This document shows positions 36,445 to 46,807 of a DNA stretch of 64,000 bases, piece after piece. Under the pieces are notes generated by a model, which saw only the letters and a program-made list of their open reading frames with translations, had not been told where the DNA came from and did no database searches. This DNA is from Candidatus Reidiella endopervernicosa (GTDB lineage: Bacteria > Pseudomonadota > Gammaproteobacteria > GCF-013343005). Position 1 is the first letter of the stretch. Each line of letters opens with the position of its first letter. Where the stretch lies: positions 2,586,501 to 2,650,500 of the forward strand of contig NZ_CP054491.1 of the NCBI RefSeq assembly GCF_013343005.1. The letters are read 5' to 3'. Made by a program: the position numbers and the translations under genes.

Positions 36445-37431
36445 TTACCAGGCACGAACAATATCACCCGGCCTAAGATCCTCTGCCCTACCTCTCTTCA
36501 ACTTCAGCGTACCTATAGAGCTGTTGGGGAAGAGGCGTTTTATGGTCAAAGTACCGTAAGGGATCTCTTCAGCAACCATCTTGTCATGCAGATCGTGGGC
36601 CGCAATACGCTTTCTAAATATCTTTAATTCATCGTTGGGCCGCAATAGAACATTTGCACCGGCATCAATGTAGACCGTATTACCATCCAATTTCAGAATC
36701 CTTGCCTGCATCGGCATACAGGCCAGATCGTTAACAATATCTCGCACCTGCAGCTTGAGCATGTGCGCAACTGCCTGACCATACTCTGACTCGTTGAAAC
36801 GACCATCAAAGGGGGTGATCTGCTTCATGTCGATACGTCCCTTCACCCTATCTCGATAGAGATGACGCGTAATCAGGCTACCGGAATAACCATCAAAAAC
36901 CTCAATCTCGACCACCAGTTGCCGTACCGGCCACTTCCTTGCCGTATCGATCAGGTTGTCGTAGTAGGTTGAAGAGAGATCCAGAAAGCGTCCAGAGATC
37001 ACAAACTGCGCCCCCTGCTCTTCTGCAACCTGTCTTGCCTGCTCTGCAGCCGTTCTCGAATAGTTACCCATAAGATCTAGCGCTGCTGGCACCAGTATCG
37101 TGTGGCCTCTCTCGGTGAGAACAAAGCGCCCTTCATCATCTAGCAGCTTGGTCAGTTGACTGGGATAACGCTGTTCAATCTCATTAAGATCATTGGCTTG
37201 CGCAGGATCACTGAGGCCAAACCCGACCACAACGACCCGTTTAAGCAGACCATACTCAGCGCCAGCTGAAGGACTACACATCTCAGCCATTGTCGGTTCA
37301 TTAACCGTGCTCTCAGCAGGTGGTTTGTATTTGGCTGGCGGTACCGGTGGTCTCTGAAGACACCCCATCAACAGGGCTGTACTCAGAAGCAGGATCAGTG
37401 GCTGGTGTCTAAACATTGACGTCTTTTCCAT
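36445..37431 (-). CDS. FlgT-like flagellar lipoprotein
   Basis: 328 aa. Lipoprotein signal with lipobox LLMGC. The N-terminal region resembles the FlgO/FlgT-type fold (RVVVVGFGLSDPAQANDLNE, FVISGRFLDLSSTYYDN). The C-terminal SH3-like domain is rich in short strands (LKLDGNTVYIDAGANVLLRP, GDIVRAW). FlgT-like proteins form the H ring around the basal body in polar flagella. It lies alone, convergent with the diguanylate cyclase gene, 31 bases apart. The assignment is by fold pattern and may be to a related CsgG-like family. Confidence 0.65.
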   Translation of the reverse strand: MEKTSMFRHQPLILLLSTALLMGCLQRPPVPPAKYKPPAESTVNEPTMAEMCSPSAGAEYGLLKRVVVVGFGLSDPAQANDLNEIEQRYPSQLTKLLDDEGRFVLTERGHTILVPAALDLMGNYSRTAAEQARQVAEEQGAQFVISGRFLDLSSTYYDNLIDTARKWPVRQLVVEIEVFDGYSGSLITRHLYRDRVKGRIDMKQITPFDGRFNESEYGQAVAHMLKLQVRDIVNDLACMPMQARILKLDGNTVYIDAGANVLLRPNDELKIFRKRIAAHDLHDKMVAEEIPYGTLTIKRLFPNSSIGTLKLKRGRAEDLRPGDIVRAW

Positions 37432-37891
37432 CTATTAACTATCTACCGGTGATTAAAGCAAAAAATAGACCAACTTGAGGTTCTCTCGTCATCTCGCACA
37501 GCTTAGGGAGAGATACGCAAAAGCATTACATGCAATGGCGAGTAACCATATCGGTATCACTAAGCGCTAATCTCACAACCACGACTCTTAACTCACTATC
37601 TTTCTTCAATCGTTGCGACTAGAAACCTTCCAGAAATTAACCGGACTCGATAATGAAATATCACCCTCTACCTGCGCACCACTCAATTTCATCCACTCTA
37701 ATCTGGCGCCTAACCAGCTCTACATCCGACTCAGTCATTTCTTATACACCTCAAATAACAACAAGTTACACAAATTTTGATATCAAATAGTTGTTTATTA
37801 ACCGCCAGCGCATATGACCAGCGTTGCGTTTTGTGACTGACAGTCATATATTTACGAGTAGTCACTGATTGGTAAACAACGAGTATTAAAT
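37432..37891. other. Intergenic region upstream of the FlgT-like and tetR genes
   Basis: 460 bases between divergent genes, AT-rich. I see no supported gene, repeat copy or RNA. The part just before the tetR start holds ATATTTACGAGTAGTCACTG and likely carries its promoter and any operator, but no clear palindrome stands out. Confidence 0.5.
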
Positions 37892-38521
37892 ATGGGTATT
37901 CAGGAGAGGAAAGAGCGCGAGTTTGCACGCCGTGAAGAGGAGATCCTCGATGCGGCACTGCACCTGCTCGATTGCGACGACTGGCTTTCGGTCACTGTCG
38001 AGAAGATCGCCAATGAAGCGGAGATAGGCAAAGGGACCATCTACAAACACTTCCCCAGCAAAAATGCCCTCTACGCCAAGCTGACGCTCAGCTTTTATGG
38101 TGGCCTGATGAGCAGCTTTCAGCAGGTCAGTAGTGATCTACCCGCCGATGAGGCGTTTCGTCACACCGCCACCCTCGCTCTGCGCTATCACCTTGAACAC
38201 CCGCAGTATCGCCGGGTAGTGCAGTACTGCAACCGAGGTGATTTTAAAAACAGCGCGACACCCGAACTACTGGAACAGTTTCATCAAGTGGACGATCAAT
38301 TCGACCGGTTTGGTGACGAGCTGGTACAGCGCGGCATCGATCAGGGTCTCTTTGCCAACAGGCCCATTGAAGAGATGAAGTACGGCATTCATGCCTGCTT
38401 CGATGGCGCGATCAACACCCTCTGGGAGGGTTACTGCTGGGGGCGTGACATCGATAACGATCGTTTTATCGATGCCACCGTCGAATTCATGCTTGCTGGA
38501 CTACGTCACGTAGATCAGTAA
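37892..38521 (+). CDS. TetR-family transcriptional regulator
   Basis: 209 aa. The N-terminal helix-turn-helix (EILDAALHLLDCDDWLSVTV then EKIANEAEIGKGTIYKHFPS) is the TetR DNA-binding signature; the C-terminal helical ligand domain is less conserved. It precedes and is codirectional with an RND efflux operon (52-base gap), so it probably represses that operon and responds to a pump substrate. Confidence 0.9.
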   Translation: MGIQERKEREFARREEEILDAALHLLDCDDWLSVTVEKIANEAEIGKGTIYKHFPSKNALYAKLTLSFYGGLMSSFQQVSSDLPADEAFRHTATLALRYHLEHPQYRRVVQYCNRGDFKNSATPELLEQFHQVDDQFDRFGDELVQRGIDQGLFANRPIEEMKYGIHACFDGAINTLWEGYCWGRDIDNDRFIDATVEFMLAGLRHVDQ

Positions 38522-38573
38522 CAGGTCAAACCCAGCACAACGAAACACAGCAGTAATTTCTGAGGATTGAAAG

Positions 38574-39671
38574 ATGAGAAAATCGACTATCGCAGCAATG
38601 GCTATCGTTGTAGCCCTGTCGCTCTGGCTCTGGAGTGGTAGCGATGCGAAGCAACACGATGTTGAGCAATCCGCCACAGCGCTAAATACAGCCCCAGTGA
38701 GCCTGTTGAAGGTGCAGTATCGCCACTCCGTCGCGAGCGATATCGAGCGCGTGGTAAAGATTCAGGGACAACTTGAACCCTTCCGCAGCGCCGTACTGCG
38801 CGCCGAGACGGAGGAGACCATCAAGGAGATTCACGTTGAGAAGGGGCAGCAGGTCAGCAAGGGTGACCTACTCTTCTCTCTCGAATTGGGTGATCGAATG
38901 GAGCGACTCGCAGAGGCCAAGGCGCAACTTCTGCAGTATCAAGTCAAACTCAAGGGCATCAAGAAGCTGGGGAAGACCAACCTGAGTTCAGAGAACTCAC
39001 TGCGCGAGGCTGAGACCAATCTGGCTGCGGCAAATACCCAGTTGGCAGCCATCAAGCTCGATATCAAGCATACCCGAATTCGCGCCCCCTTCACCGGCAT
39101 CGTCAATGATTATCTGATCGAAGTGGGCGAGCTGGTACAGATGGGCGACAACCTTGCGACCCTGGTTGAGTGCAGTCGACTACTGGCCACCGCACAGGTA
39201 CCACAGCTTACGGCCGGTAAGTTCTCCCTTGGCCAAGCCCTGGAGATTATTACCGCCGCTGATGAGCGCATCAAGGGCACCATCACCTACATCTCAAGTG
39301 TTGCCGATGAGGCCACCCGTAGCTTTCGAATTGAGGCGGAGATCGATAACCGCGACAGAGGCGTGGCTGCTGGAATGAGCGCCACGCTAGCAATCCCTGC
39401 CGACAATGTCAGCGCGCATTTTATATCACCCGCTCACCTGACCTTGGGTAACGACGGCTCTATTGGTGTCTACATCGTTGCAGAAGAGGATCGTGTGCAG
39501 TTTTTCCCCATTCGCATGCTGCGAAATGAATCGGCTGGCACCTGGATTACCGGCCTCCCTGAAAAGGTTCGGATTGTCACCCTGGGACAGGGTTTTGTTA
39601 TCAACAATCAAAAGATCATTCCCATTGCTGAACCCGACAAAACAGCGGCTGCCGCAGGGGCAGTACTGTGA
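38574..39671 (+). CDS. RND efflux periplasmic adaptor (membrane fusion protein)
   Basis: 365 aa. N-terminal membrane anchor (IAAMAIVVALSLWLWSG), lipoyl half-motifs (AETEETIKEIHVEKGQQVSK and IRAPFTGIVNDYLIEVGEL) around a coiled-coil hairpin, and a beta-barrel domain (GMSATLAIPADN). It links the inner-membrane pump to an outer-membrane channel. Its stop overlaps the GTG start of the pump gene by four bases. No TolC gene is present nearby. Confidence 0.92.
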   Translation: MRKSTIAAMAIVVALSLWLWSGSDAKQHDVEQSATALNTAPVSLLKVQYRHSVASDIERVVKIQGQLEPFRSAVLRAETEETIKEIHVEKGQQVSKGDLLFSLELGDRMERLAEAKAQLLQYQVKLKGIKKLGKTNLSSENSLREAETNLAAANTQLAAIKLDIKHTRIRAPFTGIVNDYLIEVGELVQMGDNLATLVECSRLLATAQVPQLTAGKFSLGQALEIITAADERIKGTITYISSVADEATRSFRIEAEIDNRDRGVAAGMSATLAIPADNVSAHFISPAHLTLGNDGSIGVYIVAEEDRVQFFPIRMLRNESAGTWITGLPEKVRIVTLGQGFVINNQKIIPIAEPDKTAAAAGAVL

Positions 39672-42600
39672 AAAGCGTGATTGAAGCGGCCTTTGACCGA
39701 AGCCGCATCGTTATTCTTGTACTGCTGTTTGTACTGCTTGCTGGATCACTCTCCTGGCAGGCGATACCCAAAGAGGCCGACCCGGATGTAACGATCCCAA
39801 TCGTCTACGTTTCGATGTCACATGAGGGGATCTCACCTGAAGATGCTGAGCGCCTGCTGGTACGGCCAATGGAGAAGGAGCTGCAGTCGATTGAAGGGAT
39901 CAAGGAGATGACCAGCAGTGCGGCCGAAGGCCACGCCTCGGTCACGCTTGAATTCGAAGCGAGTGTCGATAACCAGCGTGCACTCGATGATGTACGTGAG
40001 AAGGTCGATATCGCCAAGATCGAACTCCCCAACGACACCGACGAACCGGAGGTGCATGAGGTCAACGTCGCCCTCTTCCCGGTGCTTACCGTGGCCCTTT
40101 CCGGCACGGTACCGGAAGCAGGCATGTTACGCATCGCGCGTGAACTGAAAGACCGCATCGAATCACTACCACAGGTACTGGAGGCCGATATCGGAGGGGA
40201 TCGCGAGGATCTCCTGGAGATCATCGTCGACCCGCAGGTGATGGAGAGTTACGACATCCGTTTCAGTGAGGTGTTTGAGCTGATCAGCAACAACAACCTG
40301 CTGGTTGCCGCTGGAGCACTCGATACGGGTGCCGGGCGTATGGTGGTGAAGGTGCCGGGTGTGATCGAGGATCTCAATGACATCCTGAAGATGCCGGTCA
40401 AGGTGGCAAACAATAATGTGGTCGTATTCGAGGATGTCGCCTCCATCCGTCTAACCTTCAAGGACCCGGAGGGTTTTGCCCGCGTCGGTAGCCAGTCTGC
40501 CATCACGCTCGAGATCAAAAAGCGCGTCGGTGCCAACATTATCCAGACCATCGAAAAGGTCAGAGAGATCGTCGCTGCTGAGCAGAAGCACTGGCCGGAG
40601 ACACTTCAGGTCGCCTACCTGCAGGACAAGTCGGGCGAGATCAAAGATATGCTCAACGATCTGACCAACAACGTCATGAGTGCGATTGTATTAGTCATGA
40701 TTGTGATCCTGGCCATCCTCGGTGCACGTTCAGCACTGCTGGTCGGTATGGCGATCCCCGCCTCCTTCCTGGCTGGAATATTCATCCTCTACAACCTCGG
40801 TTATACCCTCAATATCGTCGTACTCTTCAGCCTGATTCTGGTCGTTGGCATGCTGGTCGATGGCGCTATTGTCGTCTCCGAACTGGCAGACCGTCGACTC
40901 GCTGAGGGAATGCGTGCCCACGAGGCCTACGCGGGTGCTTCAAAACGGATGTCGTGGCCGATCATCGCCTCCACCGCAACAACCCTTGCGGTGTTCCTGC
41001 CGCTGATGTTCTGGCCGGGTGTGATTGGTGAGTTCATGGGTTATCTACCACTCACGGTAATCATCTGCCTCAGCGCCTCACTGATCATGGCGCTTGTTTT
41101 TATCCCAGTGCTCGGTGGCGTCACCACACCACATAACGAAGAGCGTCAGATCAGGAAAAACCCCGAAGGGCGTATGACCCAGATCTATGCCGAGCTACTG
41201 GCAAAATTACTGCGTCATCCCGGTAAGGTTCTACTGGTGGCACTAATGGCGATGATCGGCTCCTACACCGCCTACGGCACACACGGTCACGGTGTTGAAT
41301 TCTTCCCCGATGTGGAACCTGAGTTTGCTCAAGTCCATATCCGTGCACGCGGGGATCTGTCGATCCATGAGAAGGATGCACTGGTACGTGAGGTTGAGTC
41401 TCGCATCCTCGATATGAAATCGCTCAAATCGGTCTATGCCCGCTCCTTCAATAACAGCAGCGGCGAAAACCGTGCTGAAGATGTGGTCGGTGTGATCCAG
41501 CTACAGTTCACCAACTGGCAACATCGTCCCAAGGCGTCTGTAATCATGGATCGGATCCGTGAACGCACTGCCGACATCTCGGGCATCATCATTGAGGTGC
41601 GCAAACAGGCAGGAGGACCTGGTGGTGAGAAAAAACCGGTACAGATTCAGCTCTCCAGTCGTGAGCCTGCACGTCTTGCCGGTGTTGCCAAGCAACTGCG
41701 AGCCGTTATTGACGAGGTAGGAGGTTTTGTTGATGTCGAAGACAACCGCCCTCTTCCCGGCATCGAGTGGCGACTTGAGGTGGATCGCGAGAAGGCGGCA
41801 CGCTACGGCGCCAATGTGCAGATGATCGGCAACACGGTACAGATGATTACCAATGGTATTCGCATCGCCGGTTATCGTCCCGATGATAGCGACGACGAGG
41901 TCGACATCCGCGTACGTTACCCCTTTGTTGAGCGCAATCTGGATCATCTGAGCGATCTACGTGTCGCAACCGCTAACGGCATGCAGCCGATCACCAACTT
42001 CGTCACCCTGATACCCGCCGCCAAGACCGGCACCCTGTCACGTGCCGACGCCCGTCGGGTGATTACGGTGCAGGCCGATGTTGCTGAGGGTGTATTGCTC
42101 GATGAGCGTGTACAGCTGGTCAAACAGCAGCTGGAGAAAAACCCCCTCGATCCTGAGGTAAAGATTACCTTTAAGGGTGAAGATGCCGATCAGCGCGAGG
42201 CCGCCACCTTCCTCTCCAACGCCTTCATGATGGCAATATTCCTGATGGTGGTCATTCTGGTCACCCAGTTCAACAGCATCTACCAGGCACTACTGGTACT
42301 CTCTGCGATCATCTTCTCAACCGCCGGTGTACTGCTGGGTCTGTTGCTAACGGCCCAGCCATTTGGTGTGGTGATGGTTGGTATCGGAATCATTGCGCTG
42401 GCCGGTATTGTGGTGAACAACAATATCGTTCTGATAGATACCTATAACGGCTATCGGCGCGACGGAATGAGTATCTACGATGCGGCATTAAAGACGGGAC
42501 GGGTTCGTCTGCGCCCAGTTCTGCTCACGGCCATCACCACGGTACTGGGTCTGATGCCGATGGTCTTTGCCCTCAATATCGACCTGATCGAGCGCACCAT

Positions 42601-42796
42601 CACCTTCGGTGCCCCCTCAACCCAGTGGTGGACGCAGCTCTCGACTGCGATCGCCGGAGGACTCACCTTCGCCACTCTGCTGACCCTGATCCTGACACCT
42701 TGCCTACTGGTGCTGGGAGAGCAGAGCTCGGCCAGAATCAAGGCGCTGTTCCTGCGTATTGCCAGGATGATGGGCCACCAACCTACAACAGAGTAA
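39668..42796 (+). CDS. RND efflux pump inner-membrane transporter (AcrB/HAE family)
   Basis: 1042 aa, full length. TM1 near 12-30, two large periplasmic loops, and paired sets of TM segments at about 335-485 and 850-1015. Conserved features are the proton-relay segment VVGMLVDGAIVVSELADRRL (D at the TM4 position) and the C-terminal VVNNNIVLIDTYN. It starts with GTG, translationally coupled to the adaptor. Substrate unknown. Confidence 0.92.
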   Translation: MKSVIEAAFDRSRIVILVLLFVLLAGSLSWQAIPKEADPDVTIPIVYVSMSHEGISPEDAERLLVRPMEKELQSIEGIKEMTSSAAEGHASVTLEFEASVDNQRALDDVREKVDIAKIELPNDTDEPEVHEVNVALFPVLTVALSGTVPEAGMLRIARELKDRIESLPQVLEADIGGDREDLLEIIVDPQVMESYDIRFSEVFELISNNNLLVAAGALDTGAGRMVVKVPGVIEDLNDILKMPVKVANNNVVVFEDVASIRLTFKDPEGFARVGSQSAITLEIKKRVGANIIQTIEKVREIVAAEQKHWPETLQVAYLQDKSGEIKDMLNDLTNNVMSAIVLVMIVILAILGARSALLVGMAIPASFLAGIFILYNLGYTLNIVVLFSLILVVGMLVDGAIVVSELADRRLAEGMRAHEAYAGASKRMSWPIIASTATTLAVFLPLMFWPGVIGEFMGYLPLTVIICLSASLIMALVFIPVLGGVTTPHNEERQIRKNPEGRMTQIYAELLAKLLRHPGKVLLVALMAMIGSYTAYGTHGHGVEFFPDVEPEFAQVHIRARGDLSIHEKDALVREVESRILDMKSLKSVYARSFNNSSGENRAEDVVGVIQLQFTNWQHRPKASVIMDRIRERTADISGIIIEVRKQAGGPGGEKKPVQIQLSSREPARLAGVAKQLRAVIDEVGGFVDVEDNRPLPGIEWRLEVDREKAARYGANVQMIGNTVQMITNGIRIAGYRPDDSDDEVDIRVRYPFVERNLDHLSDLRVATANGMQPITNFVTLIPAAKTGTLSRADARRVITVQADVAEGVLLDERVQLVKQQLEKNPLDPEVKITFKGEDADQREAATFLSNAFMMAIFLMVVILVTQFNSIYQALLVLSAIIFSTAGVLLGLLLTAQPFGVVMVGIGIIALAGIVVNNNIVLIDTYNGYRRDGMSIYDAALKTGRVRLRPVLLTAITTVLGLMPMVFALNIDLIERTITFGAPSTQWWTQLSTAIAGGLTFATLLTLILTPCLLVLGEQSSARIKALFLRIARMMGHQPTTE

Positions 42797-43282
42797 GCCT
42801 AATTTTGGAGTGAGATTGATCAGACATATGCTCCCAATGTGTTACCTATTCTGAGCACTGGACGAACACATAAAGAGGAGTGAATTCTGCTAATCTTCTA
42901 GTCGGGGAGTCGCTATTTTTGCGAAAGCTTGTTTTTGGCATCCAAGCCCAAGCAAACAGCAAAAACTTAACGCGACCATTTATGCCTACGGCGCCCCGAC
43001 GTCCTGCGTTCGTTGCGTAATCACCTCTTCGCGGCTCTACACAACTCCCTCAGTGACTCTACGCCGACATAAAGCCGCTGCTGCATCTTCTTCGTCGTTC
43101 GCTCGCGCTCTCAACTACGAATATGCAGACGGCGTCGACTATCGCGGACTAACCGCCTTCGCTTCGCTATCCATGGCGGTCAGCGTTGGAATCCATCTAT
43201 TCAGTGCCAAGGGAGTGTAAGACACTGTCCGTTAACCCTCGATGAGGCGACAACAGTCGTCTCGTTTCCGGAATAAGCAGGC
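42797..43282. other. Intergenic region holding element copy 10
   Basis: 486 bases between the RND operon and the GGDEF/EAL gene. 284 of them are the element. The remaining 97 bases before the GGDEF/EAL start have no clear sigma-70 or sigma-28 match. I see no hairpin terminator after the pump gene. Confidence 0.6.
42902..43185 (+). repeat. 284-bp interspersed element, copy 10 (intergenic)
   Basis: 284 bp, starts TCGGGGAGTCGC, TTCGCTTCGCTATCC subfamily. It lies 97 bases upstream of the PAS/GGDEF/EAL gene, so it may separate that gene from its original promoter. Confidence 0.92.
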
Positions 43283-46200
43283 ATGATCAAAGCACTCACG
43301 CTCCGAGACAAGCTGACCACACCATTTATCTGTGTCGATTCTGAAAGCTCAATTGGCGAAGTAACGATACAGCTCCGCGCCGATACAGACTCCCTTATCC
43401 TGATCCAAAGAGACGCCACACCTATCGGCCTCATCGAAAGTGAATCGGTCATCGGATTCGTCGGTGATCAGCTCGCAGCCATCACCACCCTGCCCCTGAT
43501 CGAGATCATCGTCATCAGTGAAGATACCGAACTCGATATTGCAACGGATCTATTGGAGCAACATCAGTGCGACTATCTATTGCTTACCCATGAGGGTGGC
43601 AAGGTCTCCAGAGTTCTTAGCAAACAGCAGCTCTGCTCTGCAGATGAACAGCGTGAAAAACAACTCGCCATCTCCAATTTCGTCATGGACCACATTACCG
43701 AGGCGACCTTTCTTGTCGCTGAGAATGGGCAGATACACGATGTAAATCGTGCAGCCTGCGAGTCACTCAGTTTTAGCCAAGAGGAGCTATTACAGCTCTG
43801 CGTGCCCGATATCGACACAGAGTTCACCTGGGAGCGGTGGCAAGAGCTTTGGAAAAAACTAAAAACCGAGGGTTCGATGACCTTCGAATCGACTCACCGT
43901 TCCAAACATGGTGAAACCTTTCCCGTTGAGATCAATACCAATTTCTTTCTCTTCAATGGTTCTGAATATAACTGCGCCGTGGTGCGAGAACTATCCAACC
44001 GCAAGGCCTACGAGTTTGCCTTAAAAGATAGTGAAGCACGCTTCAAAGCGATGATAGAAAACAGCTCCGAATGGATCTGGGCCATCGATATTAACGGTAT
44101 TCACACCTATTCAAATCCCGTCATCGAAAAGATTCTGGGCTATCACCCGGATGAGATCATCGGCACCAGCAGCTTTAGTCTGCTGCATGAGCAAGATCAG
44201 GCTAAGGTTCTGGAGAGGCTTCCCGAGTTGATCAATAACCAGCAAGGATGGGACGGCTGGTTATTACGTTGGCGTCACAAAGATGGAAGCTATCGCTACA
44301 TGGAGAGCAATGCTACCCCCGTCTATGACCTCGAACAGCGCCTAGTTGGCTTTCAGGGGGCTGATCGCGACATGACAGATCGTATTCTGGCAGAACGTGA
44401 TTCCGCCCGTAATACGGCCGAATGGAATTACGCGATGGATTTCTTTGAGGATCCAATCTACCTGCTTGGCCTGGATCGCAAAGTCATCCGCGCCAACCAC
44501 GCCTTTTACCAATTCACTCACACCACTCCTGATCAGGTGATCGGTAGTCATATCGCCGGCATCATCCACCCCGATGATGAAGAGGAGTTATGCCCGGTCT
44601 GCCTTGCACAGGAAGAGCGGCGCGATGCGGTCATCACCATGGAGGCCCACCATCCGGACAATCCTGCGGGTGCACCGATAGAGGTCATCTCACGAATCAC
44701 CCGTGATGAGCTGGGGGAAGCAAGTTCCATCCTCATGACCATCCGTGATCTAAGCCGTGCACGCCGTACCAAAGAGCAGCTAAGTCAGTCGCAGGTTGTC
44801 TTTGAAAGCACCAGCGAGGGGATCATGATTACCGATATGCGGTTACAGATCGTCGCCGTTAATCCAGCCTTCACCACCATCACCGGCTATACAGAACAGG
44901 AGGCCATTGGAGAGAAACCGAGCCTGCTCAAATCTGAGCGCCACGATGAGGGTTTCTATCATGAGCTGTGGCAAGCCGTTGAGTCGACCGGTAGCTGGCA
45001 GGGAGAGGTCTGGAACCGTCGCAAGAGTGGTGAGATCTACCCTGAGTGGCTAAATATCAGCACCGTTGAAAATGAAAAAGGAGAGATCATTAACTATATC
45101 GGGGTCTTCTCCGATATTTCACAACTCAAGCAGTCGCAATCACGACTCGCCTTCCTCGCCCACCACGACCCGCTGACAGGACTCCCCAACCGGCTGCTGT
45201 TCCGTGCACGTCTCGACCATGCCATCGACCGCGCTGACCGTGATAAACGACTGGTTGCGGTTCTGTTTCTCGATCTTGACCGTTTTAAACATGTTAACGA
45301 CAGCCTCGGTCACACTGTAGGCGATGCCCTGCTGGAAGCCGTTGCCAAACGTTTTGAAAACCTGATCCGCAAAGAGGATACCGTCGCTCGTCTCGGCGGC
45401 GATGAGTTTGTCATTCTGATGGAGGGGCTTGCTGATCCAGAGAGTGCCGCCCTGCTTGCAGAGAAGATCAGTTCGGCCCTAAGGGATCCATTCTATATTC
45501 AGGAGTATGAACTGTTTGTCGGCGTCAGCATCGGCATCAGCATCTATCCACAGGATGGTGACGGTGTAGAGCAACTGCTCATGAATGCCGACTCGGCGAT
45601 GTATCGTGCCAAAGAGGTCGGACGCAGCACCTACCAGTTCTACACCGAAGAGCTTACAACACAGGCCTTCGAGCATCTGGTTCTCGAGGGCCAACTGAGA
45701 CGTGCCATCGACGATGAACAACTCCTGCTCCACTATCAACCGCAGGTCGAGATCGAGAGCGGCAGGGTGCTAGGCTTTGAAGCGCTGGTACGCTGGGAGC
45801 ATCCAGGACAGGGACTCATATCCCCTGCCCATTTCATTCCACTTGCCGAAGAGACCAATCTAATCATTCCACTCGGTGAGTGGGTGCTGCGCAGAGCGGC
45901 ACAGCAGGGACGAGAGTGGCTCGATAGCGGCTTAGAGTTCGGCACCATATCGGTCAATATTTCAGGCCCACAGATCAGACTCACCGATCTACGTGAAACT
46001 GTGCGTACAATTCTGGAAGAGACAGGGCTACCTGCTTCTCGTTTAGAGCTTGAGATCACAGAAACCTTTATTATGGGTCACAGCAAATCGGCCATTGAAC
46101 AACTTCACTCGTTACGTGAACTTGGCGTTTCGCTAGCCATCGACGACTTTGGTACAGGCTACTCATCACTCGCCTATCTCAAACAGCTCCCAGTCGACAA

Positions 46201-46447
46201 ACTAAAAATCGACCGCAGCTTTGTCCGTGACCTGCCCAACGACGAGAACGATGTGGCCATATCACGCGCTGTTATTGCATTGGGAAATAGTATGCGATTT
46301 ACCGTTATTGCGGAGGGTGTAGAGACCGAGGAACAACGCGAATTCCTGTTGAAGGAAGGCTGCGCACAGGCACAGGGATTTCTCTTTAGCAAACCCTTGG
46401 AGAGCTTTTCAGTAGTGAGCTATCTTGGCCTCCCCAGCAGTAAATAA
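43283..46447 (+). CDS. CBS-like/PAS4/GGDEF/EAL c-di-GMP protein
   Basis: 1054 aa, no membrane segment. An N-terminal region of about 120 residues resembles a CBS pair (ICVDSESSIGEV, LILIQRDATPIGLIES). Four PAS domains follow at about 125-245, 255-375, 380-495 and 500-620. GGDEF at about 628-790 has an intact GGDEF with RxxD site (RKED), and EAL at about 805-1045 has FEALVRW, ITETF, DDFGTGYSS and AEGVETEEQ. Both enzymatic halves keep their motifs, so it may make and break c-di-GMP. Confidence 0.93.
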   Translation: MIKALTLRDKLTTPFICVDSESSIGEVTIQLRADTDSLILIQRDATPIGLIESESVIGFVGDQLAAITTLPLIEIIVISEDTELDIATDLLEQHQCDYLLLTHEGGKVSRVLSKQQLCSADEQREKQLAISNFVMDHITEATFLVAENGQIHDVNRAACESLSFSQEELLQLCVPDIDTEFTWERWQELWKKLKTEGSMTFESTHRSKHGETFPVEINTNFFLFNGSEYNCAVVRELSNRKAYEFALKDSEARFKAMIENSSEWIWAIDINGIHTYSNPVIEKILGYHPDEIIGTSSFSLLHEQDQAKVLERLPELINNQQGWDGWLLRWRHKDGSYRYMESNATPVYDLEQRLVGFQGADRDMTDRILAERDSARNTAEWNYAMDFFEDPIYLLGLDRKVIRANHAFYQFTHTTPDQVIGSHIAGIIHPDDEEELCPVCLAQEERRDAVITMEAHHPDNPAGAPIEVISRITRDELGEASSILMTIRDLSRARRTKEQLSQSQVVFESTSEGIMITDMRLQIVAVNPAFTTITGYTEQEAIGEKPSLLKSERHDEGFYHELWQAVESTGSWQGEVWNRRKSGEIYPEWLNISTVENEKGEIINYIGVFSDISQLKQSQSRLAFLAHHDPLTGLPNRLLFRARLDHAIDRADRDKRLVAVLFLDLDRFKHVNDSLGHTVGDALLEAVAKRFENLIRKEDTVARLGGDEFVILMEGLADPESAALLAEKISSALRDPFYIQEYELFVGVSIGISIYPQDGDGVEQLLMNADSAMYRAKEVGRSTYQFYTEELTTQAFEHLVLEGQLRRAIDDEQLLLHYQPQVEIESGRVLGFEALVRWEHPGQGLISPAHFIPLAEETNLIIPLGEWVLRRAAQQGREWLDSGLEFGTISVNISGPQIRLTDLRETVRTILEETGLPASRLELEITETFIMGHSKSAIEQLHSLRELGVSLAIDDFGTGYSSLAYLKQLPVDKLKIDRSFVRDLPNDENDVAISRAVIALGNSMRFTVIAEGVETEEQREFLLKEGCAQAQGFLFSKPLESFSVVSYLGLPSSK

Positions 46448-46807
46448 ACCGCTCAACTCTTCTTCAATTAGCCTTAACGTCACCACCAATATGTGCTCAA
46501 GAATAGTCTTGCTGAACTATTCAAACGCCTGTGAGCTGGAAAATCTCATAATCGACAACTAGCATCTATTAAACAATAAATAAGATGTCGCATCATTTGT
46601 GATGAGAGCAGCACATACCGCACCACAATAGTGCGACCCGCCAAGCCACAGCAAAGAACTATTGATTTCCCCAGTTAATTTGTAAAGTATTGTGAATCGT
46701 TGTCGCTAAAAGACCTTGAGACTCTCTCAATGTGATATACAAAAAGCGGGCTGACTGATTGATTTGGCTAGATCAACAATCTTGTTCATTTTATTTCACC
46801 ACATTTA
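46448..46807. other. Intergenic region upstream of the repeat protein/chemoreceptor pair
   Basis: 360 AT-rich bases. They hold the sigma-28 promoter at 46683-46709 and no supported gene. The leader between promoter and start is about 100 bases, with no obvious attenuator. Confidence 0.6.
46683..46709 (+). promoter_or_regulatory. Probable sigma-28 promoter of the chemoreceptor operon
   Basis: TAAAGTAT, 11-base spacer, then GTCGCTAA. This is 6 of 8 at each box against TAAAGTTT-N11-GCCGATAA. Sigma-28 control of chemoreceptors is usual. It lies 98 bases upstream of the repeat protein gene, which heads the operon. Confidence 0.6.
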
